Shown: in pieces, positions 46,301-59,342 of the stretch
How the letters are laid out: each line of letters begins with the position of its first letter
Position numbering within the stretch: position 1 is the first letter of the stretch
Source of the DNA: Heterostelium multicystogenum
Lineage: Eukaryota; Evosea; Eumycetozoa; Acytosteliales; Acytosteliaceae
NCBI GenBank assembly: GCA_003667245.1
Contig: RCNN01000048.1
Coordinates: 51,097 to 115,096 of the forward strand
Reading direction: 5' to 3'
Length of the DNA: 64,000 nt
Position numbers and translations under genes: made by a program
Notes under the pieces: generated by a model
Told to the model about the DNA's origin: nothing
Database searches by the model: none
The model's input: only the letters and a program-made list of their open reading frames with translations

Positions 46301-49300
46301 TATTTGATGTATTCAGCTCCCACCAAAAAGATATTTTAATCAACAGCCTTGAATTCCAGAAGCCTTTATTCTTGAGTAGAAGTGGATCCCAAAAGTTGCT
46401 GACAAGCATTGTTAAGAATTCTCCTACAGAGTATTCGGTTGACTTTTCTATCAAATTGGGTGACTATTATGACAATACTGATGAGTGGCACCCATCTGGA
46501 AAATCGAATCTCACTTTGGTTCCAAATTCCGTTTCTCTAATTGATTTAGAAGCATTCAAAGGACAATGTAATTTTACTACCTACTCACAAGATGAATTTT
46601 ACAAGAAAGCTCTCAGATTTGGTATGAGGTATGGTCCTGCATTCCAACATGTTACTAGCATGGCTATAGGCGAAAATATTTCATTTTCGACTCTTAATGT
46701 TAATTCAACACCCAATGCCCCACTTAAAATACTCAAATCAACTCTAGTTGATAATTGTATTCATGGTTTAATGGGAATCATGGAAGAAAGAAGACAGTTC
46801 TTTTTCAAATCTATTGAAGATTTGAAGAATTTACTACCAAGCACATCAAGAGTTAGAATCAAATCCACCAAGTTGTCTATACTTGCTCACCAAACTCATT
46901 AGCTACAATTCGTATGAGTGCGTTGGAAACTGTAAGATAGTTAATCCTAATGGTCAATTAATTTTGGAAATGAAAAGATTCACAATAGCTACCAAAGAAA
47001 GAAAGAAATTGAAGGAAATCAAATTCCCAGAAGAGGAGCTGTTGGATTCATTTTACCAAACCAAAGATTCCATTTTACAAAATCCAAAAGATATAACACC
47101 TTTGGCCCTCTCTGAAGAATCACAAATCAGTCTTAAGGTTCGACAGTTCAGAAATGATATTTTGAAAACTCTATTTGTTCGAATTCATAAGATTCCTTCC
47201 TTTAATTTGGAAGAAACAATCAATTCCTCAATCCAAGAATCATTTGAAAAGTATGGATTCCTCTTCACTGATATGAATATCAAACTTTATGCAAGATTAG
47301 TAGAGATTCTAAAAGTGGAAAAGGATTATCTTCTATCTTTGAAACTTGATGATCTCATGGAGCATAGAATGAATCAGGAATATACTATTTTTGAAGATGG
47401 TATTCAGTTTATTATTGAAACACTTAAAGGAAACTACTCCTTTGCCCAGGTTCTATTCAACAAAGGAGTTCTTGCTGAAAAGTACAACAATATGAATATG
47501 CAGTACTACTATAAGCAAGCCACTCACCTAGCATTTTCTTCTATTGCCAACTCAATCCAAAATTTTAAACAAAAAAGAGTTATCAAAATTTTGGAAGTTG
47601 GTAGCGGAATGGGTAGGATCCTAGATTCGATATTCTCAGATCTAGATAACCTATTGGTTGGAAAACAATGATATTGAAGTTCATTATACCTATTCTCATC
47701 TATCTCCTCTCCAAATTTCAATGTTGAAGGAGCAGTATGCAGAAATCAAACTTCGATCGAATTTAAAAATCAACTTTTTGATTTTGGATATCGAACATGA
47801 TTTCTTAGATCAAGGTGTCCTTGAATCCTCGTATGATTTGCTATTAGTTCCTCTTGTTTTCCACATTTGTCCTGACTTGAATGTAGCATTTGCAAACTGC
47901 CAAAATGTCTTATCTCCCGGTGGACAATTCATTTTCATTGAAACCTCATACAAGAGTATATTCATTGATTTATCATTTGGTGGATTCAGACAACTATGGA
48001 GATTTAATGATCGTATTCGTTCTGATCATTTTTCACTACCTATTGATAAATGGAGAGAAATACTTAGCAAAAATTATCAATTTGAAAACATTAAGTTCTT
48101 TGGTCCAATAGATTCACAAGGAAATTTACTTCCACCAGATTATGGAGATCTATTCATTGTTCAGTCCCAAAAGCCATTAATCAATTCTCTCCCAGTTAAA
48201 AGAATTGAAAGCCTATCAATTGTTATTAGACCTAATCAAGAAATATCAATTGATGATTTCAAAGAATACTCTACTAATATCTCTATAATCAACTCCAATG
48301 AAATTCAAGCTAATTCCAAGTTACTAAGACAATCTGATCATATTATTTTTCCTTCCAACCATTGAAATGTTAACCATAAATTCATATATGACAGAATTGC
48401 TTTCAATCACCCAAATTATGCAACTATTTATAGACCAAGAGGATCAACCCAAAATTACAACAGTTTTCCAGAGATGGAGAAAAAGATAACTTTTACTCGA
48501 ACACAATTGTTGGTGCTTTGAATACAGCACTTGTTGATCACAAAGAGCTTGACATTGTACATTTTAACATTGATACCAATCTGGATAAGAAGAATTTACA
48601 TCAAAATAATTCAAATCTCACAGAATGTAAAAAACCTTGGTGAAAGAGTGTATACAATTGCCAATAATCAAATATTAGTTTCTAGAGACACTAGAATAGG
48701 CCAGGACTTACTCCAATATTCAAGAGCCTATGAAAACGATATTGATAAAATGAAAGTAATTGCCAATATTAATTATGATTTGAAGCTCCATACTAGAAGA
48801 CCTCTTGCTCCAAATGAAATTGAAATCGAGGTTCAAGCTGTTGCAATTAGTCCAAAAGACGAGTTATTCCAACAGCAATTGCTTCCACAAACTATGATGA
48901 GAGCTGGAGATATGTACCATCCACCAATTGGAAATGAAATTTCAGGTACCATTAAAAGGATGGGAAGTGATGTAACCAATTTCAAAATTGGCGATGAAGT
49001 AATTGGATTTGAAACAGTTCATGGATTAGGATCACATGCAATTATGGATAAATCTTCTTTAATTCTTAAACCAAAAGAATCTTCCATTCATTGATTGTCC
49101 ATCTATTAATACTTCCTATATAGCAGCTTACTATGCATTGGTTGAAGCCTGTCATGTAACACCCAATGACGTTGTTTTAATTCACAATGCAACGGATGAT
49201 TTTGGATTGGCATGTTTAAATTTGCTAAGATGGTTAAAGTGTAAAAAAGTATATGCAACAGCAACTTCTCAAGAAAAATTAGAATATCTTAAATCCAATT

Positions 49301-50830
49301 ATTTAGATATTTTAATTGATACTTTATATTCTACCAGCATTGGATACTCAGAAAAGATCAAAGATCAATGTGAAGGAGTTAATATTCTCGTCAATACTCT
49401 TTCTCACCAGTTCATGAAAGAAAACTTTAGATCTATGGCTCCACTTGGTAAAATAGCTGATCTAGTGACACCTGATATAAATAACAACCAGAATTTAGAT
49501 TATGGTGTATTTAAGAGAGATATTCAATACATTCCCATTGATATTAAAAATGTTTTGAATTCATCAAAATCTTTTGCCCAAAAACAAATGGAAATAGTTG
49601 CTTATTTAGCCAATCAAGAATTACCACCAACTCCATCTAAGGTCTTTGCAGTTAAAAATACAAAAGAGGCTTTCCAATACCTGAAAGAAAGAAATGCTAT
49701 TGGAAAAATTGTCATAGATTGCTCCAATATTCGAGAATCTGTGCTTTTACCAAAAGCTGAGAACAGAAAACCTCTCCCCAAAAAAGATTATTCGGTTGCT
49801 ATTTCAAATACAGCAATAGTTACAGGACAAAATGGAATGGTCCTTGAACTAATCCCCTGGCTAGCAAATCATTCCAACATTTCGGATATTGTTGTTTTAT
49901 CCAAATCTCAACTAAATAGCAGAATGAAATTAATCATGAAAAAGACTCAATCTGCAAAGGTTCATTTCTACCAAACAGATATATCCAATTTTGATCAGCT
50001 AAAGTCAAGAATAGAGCTAGTTTCTCAAAGTCTACCACCTATAGAAAGTATTTTCCATCTTGCAACTGCTAAAGACAATATTTCTATAGTTGATTCCACA
50101 TATGAAACAATCAAATTCTCTCAAGAACCAAAAGCAATTGGAGCATATTATCTTCATGTGTTATCGTTGGATTTCAAACTACCTTTGAAACAATTCATTA
50201 TTTTTTTCCTCAATCTCTGGTTATGGTGGAGAAACTTCATTGCTTTCATATAATGCAGCATGTTTGTTTGTTGAAGGATTATGTAAATATAGAACCAATG
50301 TACTTGGTCTAAGATCAAAATCTGTCAGAGTTGGTCCAATGCTTGGAGAAGGTATGGTTTCTGACTCCCCATCATTAATAGAGTTTTACCACAAGAGAGG
50401 AATGACACCTAAATCAATTCCAAAATTCTTTGGAGGTCTAGAAGCCATTCTTTCCCAAGAACTCTATTATAATCCCATGTTTGTAAACATTGGAAATCCA
50501 AGATTCTATAAGTCTCATCCTCATGTACGCCATTCTAGTCAACACACAGTAATTTTGGGTCAAACTGATTTAAGTCTTACAAATGATGAGGATCAAAAAG
50601 AAACATCGGAGGTAAATCTAGTGGAAGGTCTGGCTTCACTCCTACAAATCTCCAAAGACAAACTAAACTATGAAACTCAACTAAAGAACTATGGAGTAGA
50701 TTCCTTGATGACAGTCCAAGTGAAATTATACTTAGACAAAAATACTCAACAAGATCTTTTCTCCATTACAAAAATTCCACATTTAACTTTAAATAGTATT
50801 CTTAACTCCAGTATAAAGAAAAAGAAATAA
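43352..50830 (+). CDS. Type I iterative polyketide synthase, KS-AT-DH-MT-ER-KR-ACP
   Basis: Multidomain enzyme of about 2,450 residues that builds a polyketide on its own ACP. Domains: KS 43375-44640 (active Cys in [27 protein letters not shown]), AT about 44980-45950 ([12 protein letters not shown], active Ser in GHSFGD across intron 45260-45319), DH 46230-46900 ([17 protein letters not shown]), C-methyltransferase 47570-48120 ([12 protein letters not shown]), ER 48740-49730, KR 49790-50460 (SISGYGG, SYNAA) and ACP 50600-50810 (YGVDSLM). Another intron is 44658-44716. No thioesterase or fused chalcone synthase-like domain follows ACP; the protein ends in Lys. KS His-motif, ER and KR cofactor loops deviate from consensus. 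There are frame breaks (for example near 43370-43620, 46000, 46890, 47660, 48365-48530, 49090, 50205) and an in-frame TAG at 46195-46197. Dictyostelid genomes carry many such PKS genes. Confidence 0.88.
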
Positions 50831-51130
50831 ACTAATCAACTGAAATTATTTAGCATTAACTAAAACATTTAGAAGTTGAAATACATAATATTTATTAAAG
50901 TAATTTGCTTTTACTTTACTTTACTCGACTTGTGCTTACTTTTTAGAAGCAGTTTAAGAAGTAGTATCATGAAATAATATCAAAACAGATGAAAGTAACA
51001 TAATATAGATTGATTTTTATAATTGAGATTAGCTGTAGGGGGATGTGATTGGTTGATTGTGGATTTAGATTTGAACAACATTAATTCTTTAAAAACTAAA
51101 CTATGTATAATGGATAGATAGTAATAGTGT
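50831..51130. other. Convergent intergenic region between PKS and SR protein genes
   Basis: About 300 bp of AT-rich sequence with TTTACTTTACTTTACT near 50908-50925. No gene was seen; it probably holds the 3' UTRs. Confidence 0.55.
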
Positions 51131-53054
51131 TTAATATATTTTGGTTAATGTAATATAATAGACAATCAAGTGCAATGATTGAAGCGAGGTGTAGATGCAA
51201 GTTGTAATTGATTTCTTATTTGATTGTTGTGAAGTGGTAGTTGATTGCTGAATTAATCGAAAGTTTTTATCTGGAGATCTATCTCTTTCTCTTTGTTTTT
51301 CGTTGGGTGATCCACCTAACACACCGTCCTCTTTTGTCTGCATGGTTACCGTTTCTCTCTCTAGAGTTGGAGTTGAAGTTTTCTCTGGGCTTGCTCTTTC
51401 ATTAGATCTCTCTCTGTGTTTTTTCTCGTTCTCTGGATCTGTCCTTGTCATCTCTAGATCTGTCTCTGGATCTATCTCTGGATCTATCTCTGGATCTGTC
51501 TCTTTCCTCTTGATCTTTCTCTCTCTCTAGATCTGTCTTTTGATCTATCTCTATCTGATCTTCTGTGTCTATCACTCATTCTTCTGTCTCTCTCATGTCT
51601 ATCTCTATCACTTCTGTCTCTTGATCTCGATCTTGATCTATCTCGACTTTAAAATCCTCAATTAATATTAAATTAATACTGCAACAGTGATAAATTCAAT
51701 CATACCTTCTATAATCTCGATCTCTTTTCGCCTCTACTGTATGGTTGTCTACCTCTACCGTTGCCATTTCTGTCCCTATTCTAATATTAGATTAAAATGC
51801 AATTGACGGTTGGAATTGCCATTTACTTGTTGTCAGGGCATTCCTTAGCCCAATGTCCCTCTTGGTGACAGTGAAAACATCTTCCTTCTCCTGGTACTGG
51901 TCTCTTGGCACTGTTGCTGTGACTTTTTTCTACGACAATGGAACGTCCAAGAAAATTTGTACGATGAGATGAGCTGATTGCTTTCATCGGCAGCATCTCT
52001 GGTTGTTGTATTCCTACATGTAGAGAATGAGTAAATCGACAGAATTAAACAAAAAGGTAGTAGATTAAATGTGATGGATAAAGGTAATGAGGCGGTGTAT
52101 GAAGTAGTCAGTCTCAATGAGGTAGGAGAGATCTCTGGTTATCAACGTCACGAGCACGATGTATCAATGTGACAAGAGACAGACAGAGGTTGTTTAGACA
52201 ACTAATTATTATAAGTAATTATGGAGCGGCATTATCATAATAATAGTTAATGGCATTTAGAGTAGAGGAAATATAATAAGATTAGAGGGTACACCTCACA
52301 TAACTACATCCGCCAGATGGATCAATGTGTTTTGTTGGTCAAAGTTTCAAAACAGGTGTAAATCACACAACTAAATTTAATTTAGTTATTCCGAGCAAGT
52401 CAGTATTTAGTAACTAAGTTAAATATTCAGTTTTCAGATAGTCTTTAACAAGTTAGACGCCAAGTCAGCCTCGTGTCAGTCAAGCTAATCCTGATAATAC
52501 TTTGTCTTCAACAACTAGAATACTTCTAAAACTGCTTAGTTTTTAAAAATAATTATGTGATTGGGATAGATCAATCTATCATTCTTCATCTTAACCGAGT
52601 ATGAGTGAATAATGAATTGAAAGGATGAAGAGAAAGTTTAAGAAAAAGAAAGGATTTGAAAAGCCAGTTCAGCACCAAAGTCAACAGAATAGCCAAAGTA
52701 TTCTTTTAAGAGTCCGAGTCTTTCTATATCATCGTAGTCGCTGTTATCGAGATAGTCGTCATACTCCTATTAGCTCCATGCATCCCAAAGTTGTAATCAT
52801 TCAATCTTTCTGTACAGTCGGATGATAGATGAAGGAAATTTATAAGAGGAGGTAGAAGCAAGCAGTAGAGTGCAGAAAAGTAAGGTAGGAGTAGTAAGTT
52901 GTTTTTAATTGTTTGTAGAGTAGTAGTTTCATACAATAAAGCAGAATCCTTTCTTCAATTGGATCTGTGAGATTCTTCCATATCTACCAAAGTGCTCTTC
53001 AATTTCTCTTTCTCTGGCATCAAATGCAAGTTGACCAACATAAATCTTTGACAT
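51131..53054 (-). CDS. SR-type splicing factor: RRM, CCHC zinc knuckle, RS domain
   Basis: Nuclear pre-mRNA splicing factor resembling SRSF7 and plant RSZ proteins. Exons: complement of 52935-53054, 51827-52013, about 51718-51775 and 51131-51646. RNP2 is KIYVGQL; RNP1 is KKGFCFI|EY across intron 1. The RRM ends NFLGRSIVVEKSHS; the zinc knuckle is CFHCHQEGHWAKEC (CX2CX4HX4C). A Gly/Arg link (DRNGNGRGRQPYSRG) leads to SRDRSRSRSRDRSDRDRHER and further RD/RS dipeptides, then a less repetitive tail. Homopolymer errors break exon 2 (AAA in GATGAAAGC and one C) and the RS exon (A6 near 51426, AAA near 51525). Intron 1 is 921 bp against about 50-70 bp for the others and contains a candidate regulatory exon. 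Confidence 0.85.
51451..51505 (-). repeat. 12-bp coding repeat of the RS domain
   Basis: Tandem units reading TCTCTGGATCTA on the plus strand, four to five copies with single-base variants. On the coding strand in the RS frame they give RDRS units. The same repeat is open in a second frame (Asp-Pro-Glu-Ile), so frame has to be decided from flanking exons. Confidence 0.8.
52638..52766 (-). other. Candidate alternative (poison) exon inside intron 1 of the SR gene
   Basis: On the minus strand, CTAATAG at 52767-52773 is a good acceptor. From 52766 the frame continuing from exon 1 (phase 0) is open for 42 codons: EYDDYLDNSDYDDIERLG and onward, ending at TAA 52638-52640. Like the real exon 2 it begins with Glu-Tyr, completing RNP1 as GFCFIEY, but it stops before the zinc knuckle. 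Its use would truncate the protein and could trigger decay. A downstream donor is not obvious. Confidence 0.4.
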
Positions 53055-53877
53055 GCTGAAATCTAACTATTCACAATATTAGAATATAATGAGCAAGAAG
53101 CAATTAATATTATTAATATTGTAGTTGTTTGATTTTCTGTTGGTTTTTGGTTTTTATTAAATTTTGATGAAGTTGTAATTTTTTACTTCACAACAATAAA
53201 ATCTTTTCTTTCAAAAGAACCAAAGTAGTAGTAAGTCAAAGAACTTTAAAAATATTGATCAAAATATTACAAATAATGATTATATTATTATTATTTATTA
53301 TTTACATAAAATGCAAATAAATATAACTGTTTATATTTACTAAATAATATTAAAATAAATATAGTTGAAAACTTATATAAATAATATTAAACATATATAT
53401 ATATGTATAGATAGATAAATATAAAACAACAATAATGTAATTTATAAAATACTAATAATATTAATAAAAACAATTTCAATCTTTAAATAATAATAAATCA
53501 TTTAAATTAACTTTTGTTGAAAAAACAAAATTAATTAAAACTAAATGTATTATGTGGGAAAAATCAATATTGTTACCAATTTGGAACACTGTGTTAGATT
53601 AATTATAAATCCAAAAAACTAGTTAGTTAGTTGTATTCATTTGTTTGGCTGGTGTGTGTGAATGTGTAGTGTGTAAATGGTGGTGAATGTTAGTGCTGTT
53701 AGCAGAATAATAACAATATGAATTTAATTATTTAATAAAATTTTAATTTTTCTCAGCAACAACTTGCGGAGTAAAAGAAATACATTAATATTAATATATT
53801 ATACATATTTATGTATCAATTAATCAATTAATCAATTAATCGATCATTAAATTGGTAAACGACACTTCAATACAACA
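53055..53877. other. Divergent intergenic region with tandem ATCAATTA repeat
   Basis: AT-rich spacer between the SR protein and CCT-like gene starts. It contains (ATT)n near 53280-53300, a TATA-rich patch near 53393-53420 and three tandem ATCAATTA units at 53815-53838, only 40 bp upstream of the CCT-like ATG. No gene was seen. Confidence 0.65.
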
Positions 53878-55937
53878 ATGCAAGTGGATTTAAAAATACT
53901 TGAATCCAATATAAATGGGTGTATGGTGTTGTTTCAGTGTCTGAAATCAACTTTGGGACCTTTCGGAAGTGATAAAATGATTGTAGACGACAGTGGGCAC
54001 TACTTGACGTCTAATGACGGTGCTACCATACTGCGGTATCTCGAGATAGACCACCCTGCTGCACGACTTTTGATATCATGTGCCAAGTCACAGGACGACA
54101 CCGTTGGTGATGGAACCACCAGTGTCGTACTACTCACTTGTCTGCTGCTGAGGAATTGCGTTGTCCTATTTTGAAGCAGTCGATTCATCCACAATCCATT
54201 CAAATTGTATATAGATCAGGTCCCTCTCTCTCTCTCTCTCCTCATCTCTGCTGCTTTATGATGATTTGATTGATTGATTGTGTTGAATGTTGTGTAGATT
54301 CCGATCAACAAACAATAAGTCAAAAGTGATTCGACACACCTAATTTAAACTAAACACCAAAACTAACTGATTCAAATTCTCGTATGCGTAATGCGACTCC
54401 TCACTTAGGGATATAATATTGGTTTGGAACTGGCCTTGTCGGTGATTGACGAAATTGAGATTGCAATAAACTTGGGTGAAGACAACGAACCGGCGCGACG
54501 CGCTTATACTCAACTATGTGGCATCAACATCCATTTCATCCAAGATACTGGCGAGACATAAAGAGCATTTTGCTCAACTGGGAGTAGACGCAATACTGAA
54601 ACTCGGAGGAAATAGGAACCAAGAACGAATTAAGATTGTCAATATTGCTGGAGGATCGATGTTAGATTTCCCATTTGATAGATGGTGCCATGTTTGGCAT
54701 ACGGAAACAAAAAGAGAAGTCATCCAGTTACAAAACCAAGTAATGAAGATGGAACTTATAATATTATAGTTGGCAAACTACAACTGCAAAATCTACAGTC
54801 CAGATTTACACTTTGTAAAGTTGAAGGCTAACCCAAGTCAAGATAGCAATATCAACACAACTCTCTCTCAATCCGAGAAACTGCCATGAACAGGATCAAA
54901 TACTCTACAGAAAGAAGATTGATTCCCTCCTCAGCCTTAAAGTTAATGTTGTCATCAGTGATACCGAGATTCCTCAGTATCTTGAAAAGTAACTATTAGT
55001 TAACTCTACAATCGATGTCTACCGATATCATATTACTAAACTTCAATTACCGACTTGTAGTTTGTTTATTGAGAATCAAATTGAATACTTTTGTATTGAT
55101 GATTCGAGAGAGTTAGAAAGGATTTCGTTTGTTCTGGGAACAAAGTTTGTCAATGATATCAATTCCAACACAACTTTAGGAGAAGACTCAATCTCGAAAG
55201 CAACCAGTCTAGAGAGAGTGACCATTGGCGACTCTACATTCTTAAGAGTAAGTTTTCAATTACCTAGTTTCCTAGATTATTTTCGCTTACTTTGTTTGTA
55301 CCAGATCTCAGGCATAAAGAATTAGCGATGCAGCAACAGTGGTATTGAGATCTCCAACAGACACAATGTCGGAGGAATGTATTCGATCATTCAAAGATAT
55401 GCTGAACGTTCTTTCAAGCTTCGTACAGAATCCATTTTATATTGGTGGTGGCGGATGTGTATACATGTATATAGCCAATCGACTAAGACTGAAATCAAGA
55501 ACTACCAATAATATTAAATTAAAGTTAGCACTCGATTCTTATGCCGACTCTTTAGAATCAATACCCTTAATATTAATCCAAAATGGTATTTATAAATCAC
55601 ATCAACAAGCAGATAGATTATTATTATTAACTATATCTTACTTTAACCTAGCTGGTTTTGATGGAATTGATTTACTTTCCAAACTTAAATTGATTCATCA
55701 AAATTCCTCTGAGGATAGGGAGCAAGCCAACAGATGGTCAGGTGTCAATTTAGAAAACCGGAGAAATAGTGGATATGCTCAACGATATCAAAGTACAAGA
55801 ACCTTCTTTTTCTTCTGAAGAACATCCTTAAGCTTGCTACTAGAACGGCCCAAATGATTCTCAGGATTAATAATAATATTTTTATTGAACCAAGAGTTGC
55901 TTTTAGACCTCCATCAACTCACCTAAATAGAAGATAA
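53878..55937 (+). CDS. Divergent group II chaperonin (CCT/TCP-1) subunit, nearest to alpha (CCT1)
   Basis: ATP-driven chaperonin-ring subunit family. The first exon has STLGPFGSDKMIVDDSGHYL, SNDGATILRYLEIDHPAARL and the ATPase loop GDGTTSVVLL; KMIVDD and LE-x-HPAA favour the alpha subunit. Further blocks in order: EELRCPILKQSIHPQSIQIV, SISSKILARHKEHFAQLGVD, KIVNIAGGSM, NVVISDTEIPQYLEK, RISFVLGTKF, TVVLRSPTDTMSEECIRSFK, GGGGCVYMYIANRL, SYADSLESIPLILIQN-AGFD (across an intron about 55586-55660) and the C-terminal SLKNILKLATRTAQMILRIN. Introns near 54220-54410, 54988-55060 and 55247-55320 are likely. Frame breaks are dense (about 54160, 54500, 54720-54890, 55830), and conservation is far below the usual level for CCT subunits. 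It may be a fast-evolving paralogue, a decaying copy, or a badly assembled true subunit. Confidence 0.7.
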
Positions 55938-55986
55938 AGCTAATTGTAAAGAATTTTATGTTATATTTAAAGTAATTTATTTATTT

Positions 55987-58518
<2,532 letters not shown>

Positions 58519-59342
58519 CTTTTGTTCTACCTATTTATCTATCTTTACTTTAGAATCAATCTATATGTAATATTATTTATTATTCAGTGGTATATATGTA
58601 TATGATATATATTACTTTAGTATTTAATTATTATTATTATTAGTATTTACAATTAATATCTCTAGATATATTTAAAAAGGAATGAATAAAATGATAAATT
58701 CGATCAAACAAAATATGATACATTAGTCATTATTCATCTGGGTTTGTTTACAAATTTTCAAAAAATTTTCAACATGGTTCGAATGACACCCAATTGAAAG
58801 AAGTTGATTTTGCAGAGTCAGTTCGCAACGAATCATGATGTGTGGTTGAATCACCAAATTCTAAAAAGCATATGATGAGTGCTTTGTGAATGATCTTAAA
58901 AAGAGTCCACTCCAATATTTAAACATAATACTATATTAAAATACAAACCATATTATTATTTTTATTACTTTATTATTGATTGATTAGAATTATCTTTGGT
59001 TTTTTAATTATTATCATTGGCTAATAAAGTTTCAATCATTCAATAAAACATAAAACTTCAGACAACACATGCTTAAACATAAGAAATAATCATATTTATT
59101 TAATATAATTATTTTTATTATTATTATTATGATTATGATTTAATTAAATTGAAATATTAATATTACAAATATGGTAACAATTATGATTGATTAAGATGCC
59201 AAAAAGTTTGTTCTCATAGATTGATCGGGTGCATTTTCATAGGGTAGGTTGCTTTTGATTTTTCTTGGTTTGGTTCGGTTACAAAGTCGGGATGGATATT
59301 TTAATTTTGATATTGATTTTGATTTAGATTTGGGGTTTAGTT
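58519..59342. other. Intergenic region, no gene seen
   Basis: AT-rich spacer between two minus-strand genes. TATA-rich near 58590-58620, (ATT)n near 58630-58645 and 59115-59130. No coding potential was recognised. The 58519-58700 part is presumably the m-AAA protease promoter. Confidence 0.6.

Noticed and set aside
43352..50830. Calling the whole PKS a pseudogene
   Set aside because: Its indel density is similar to that in essential neighbours, and most breaks are in homopolymers; only the in-frame TAG is a real argument, so it is reported as a finding.
51420..51520. Asp-Pro-Glu-Ile repeat protein in an alternative frame of the SR gene
   Set aside because: Restoring one A near 51525 and removing one from A6 near 51426 gives an uninterrupted RD/RS repeat that continues exon 3, as expected for an SR protein.
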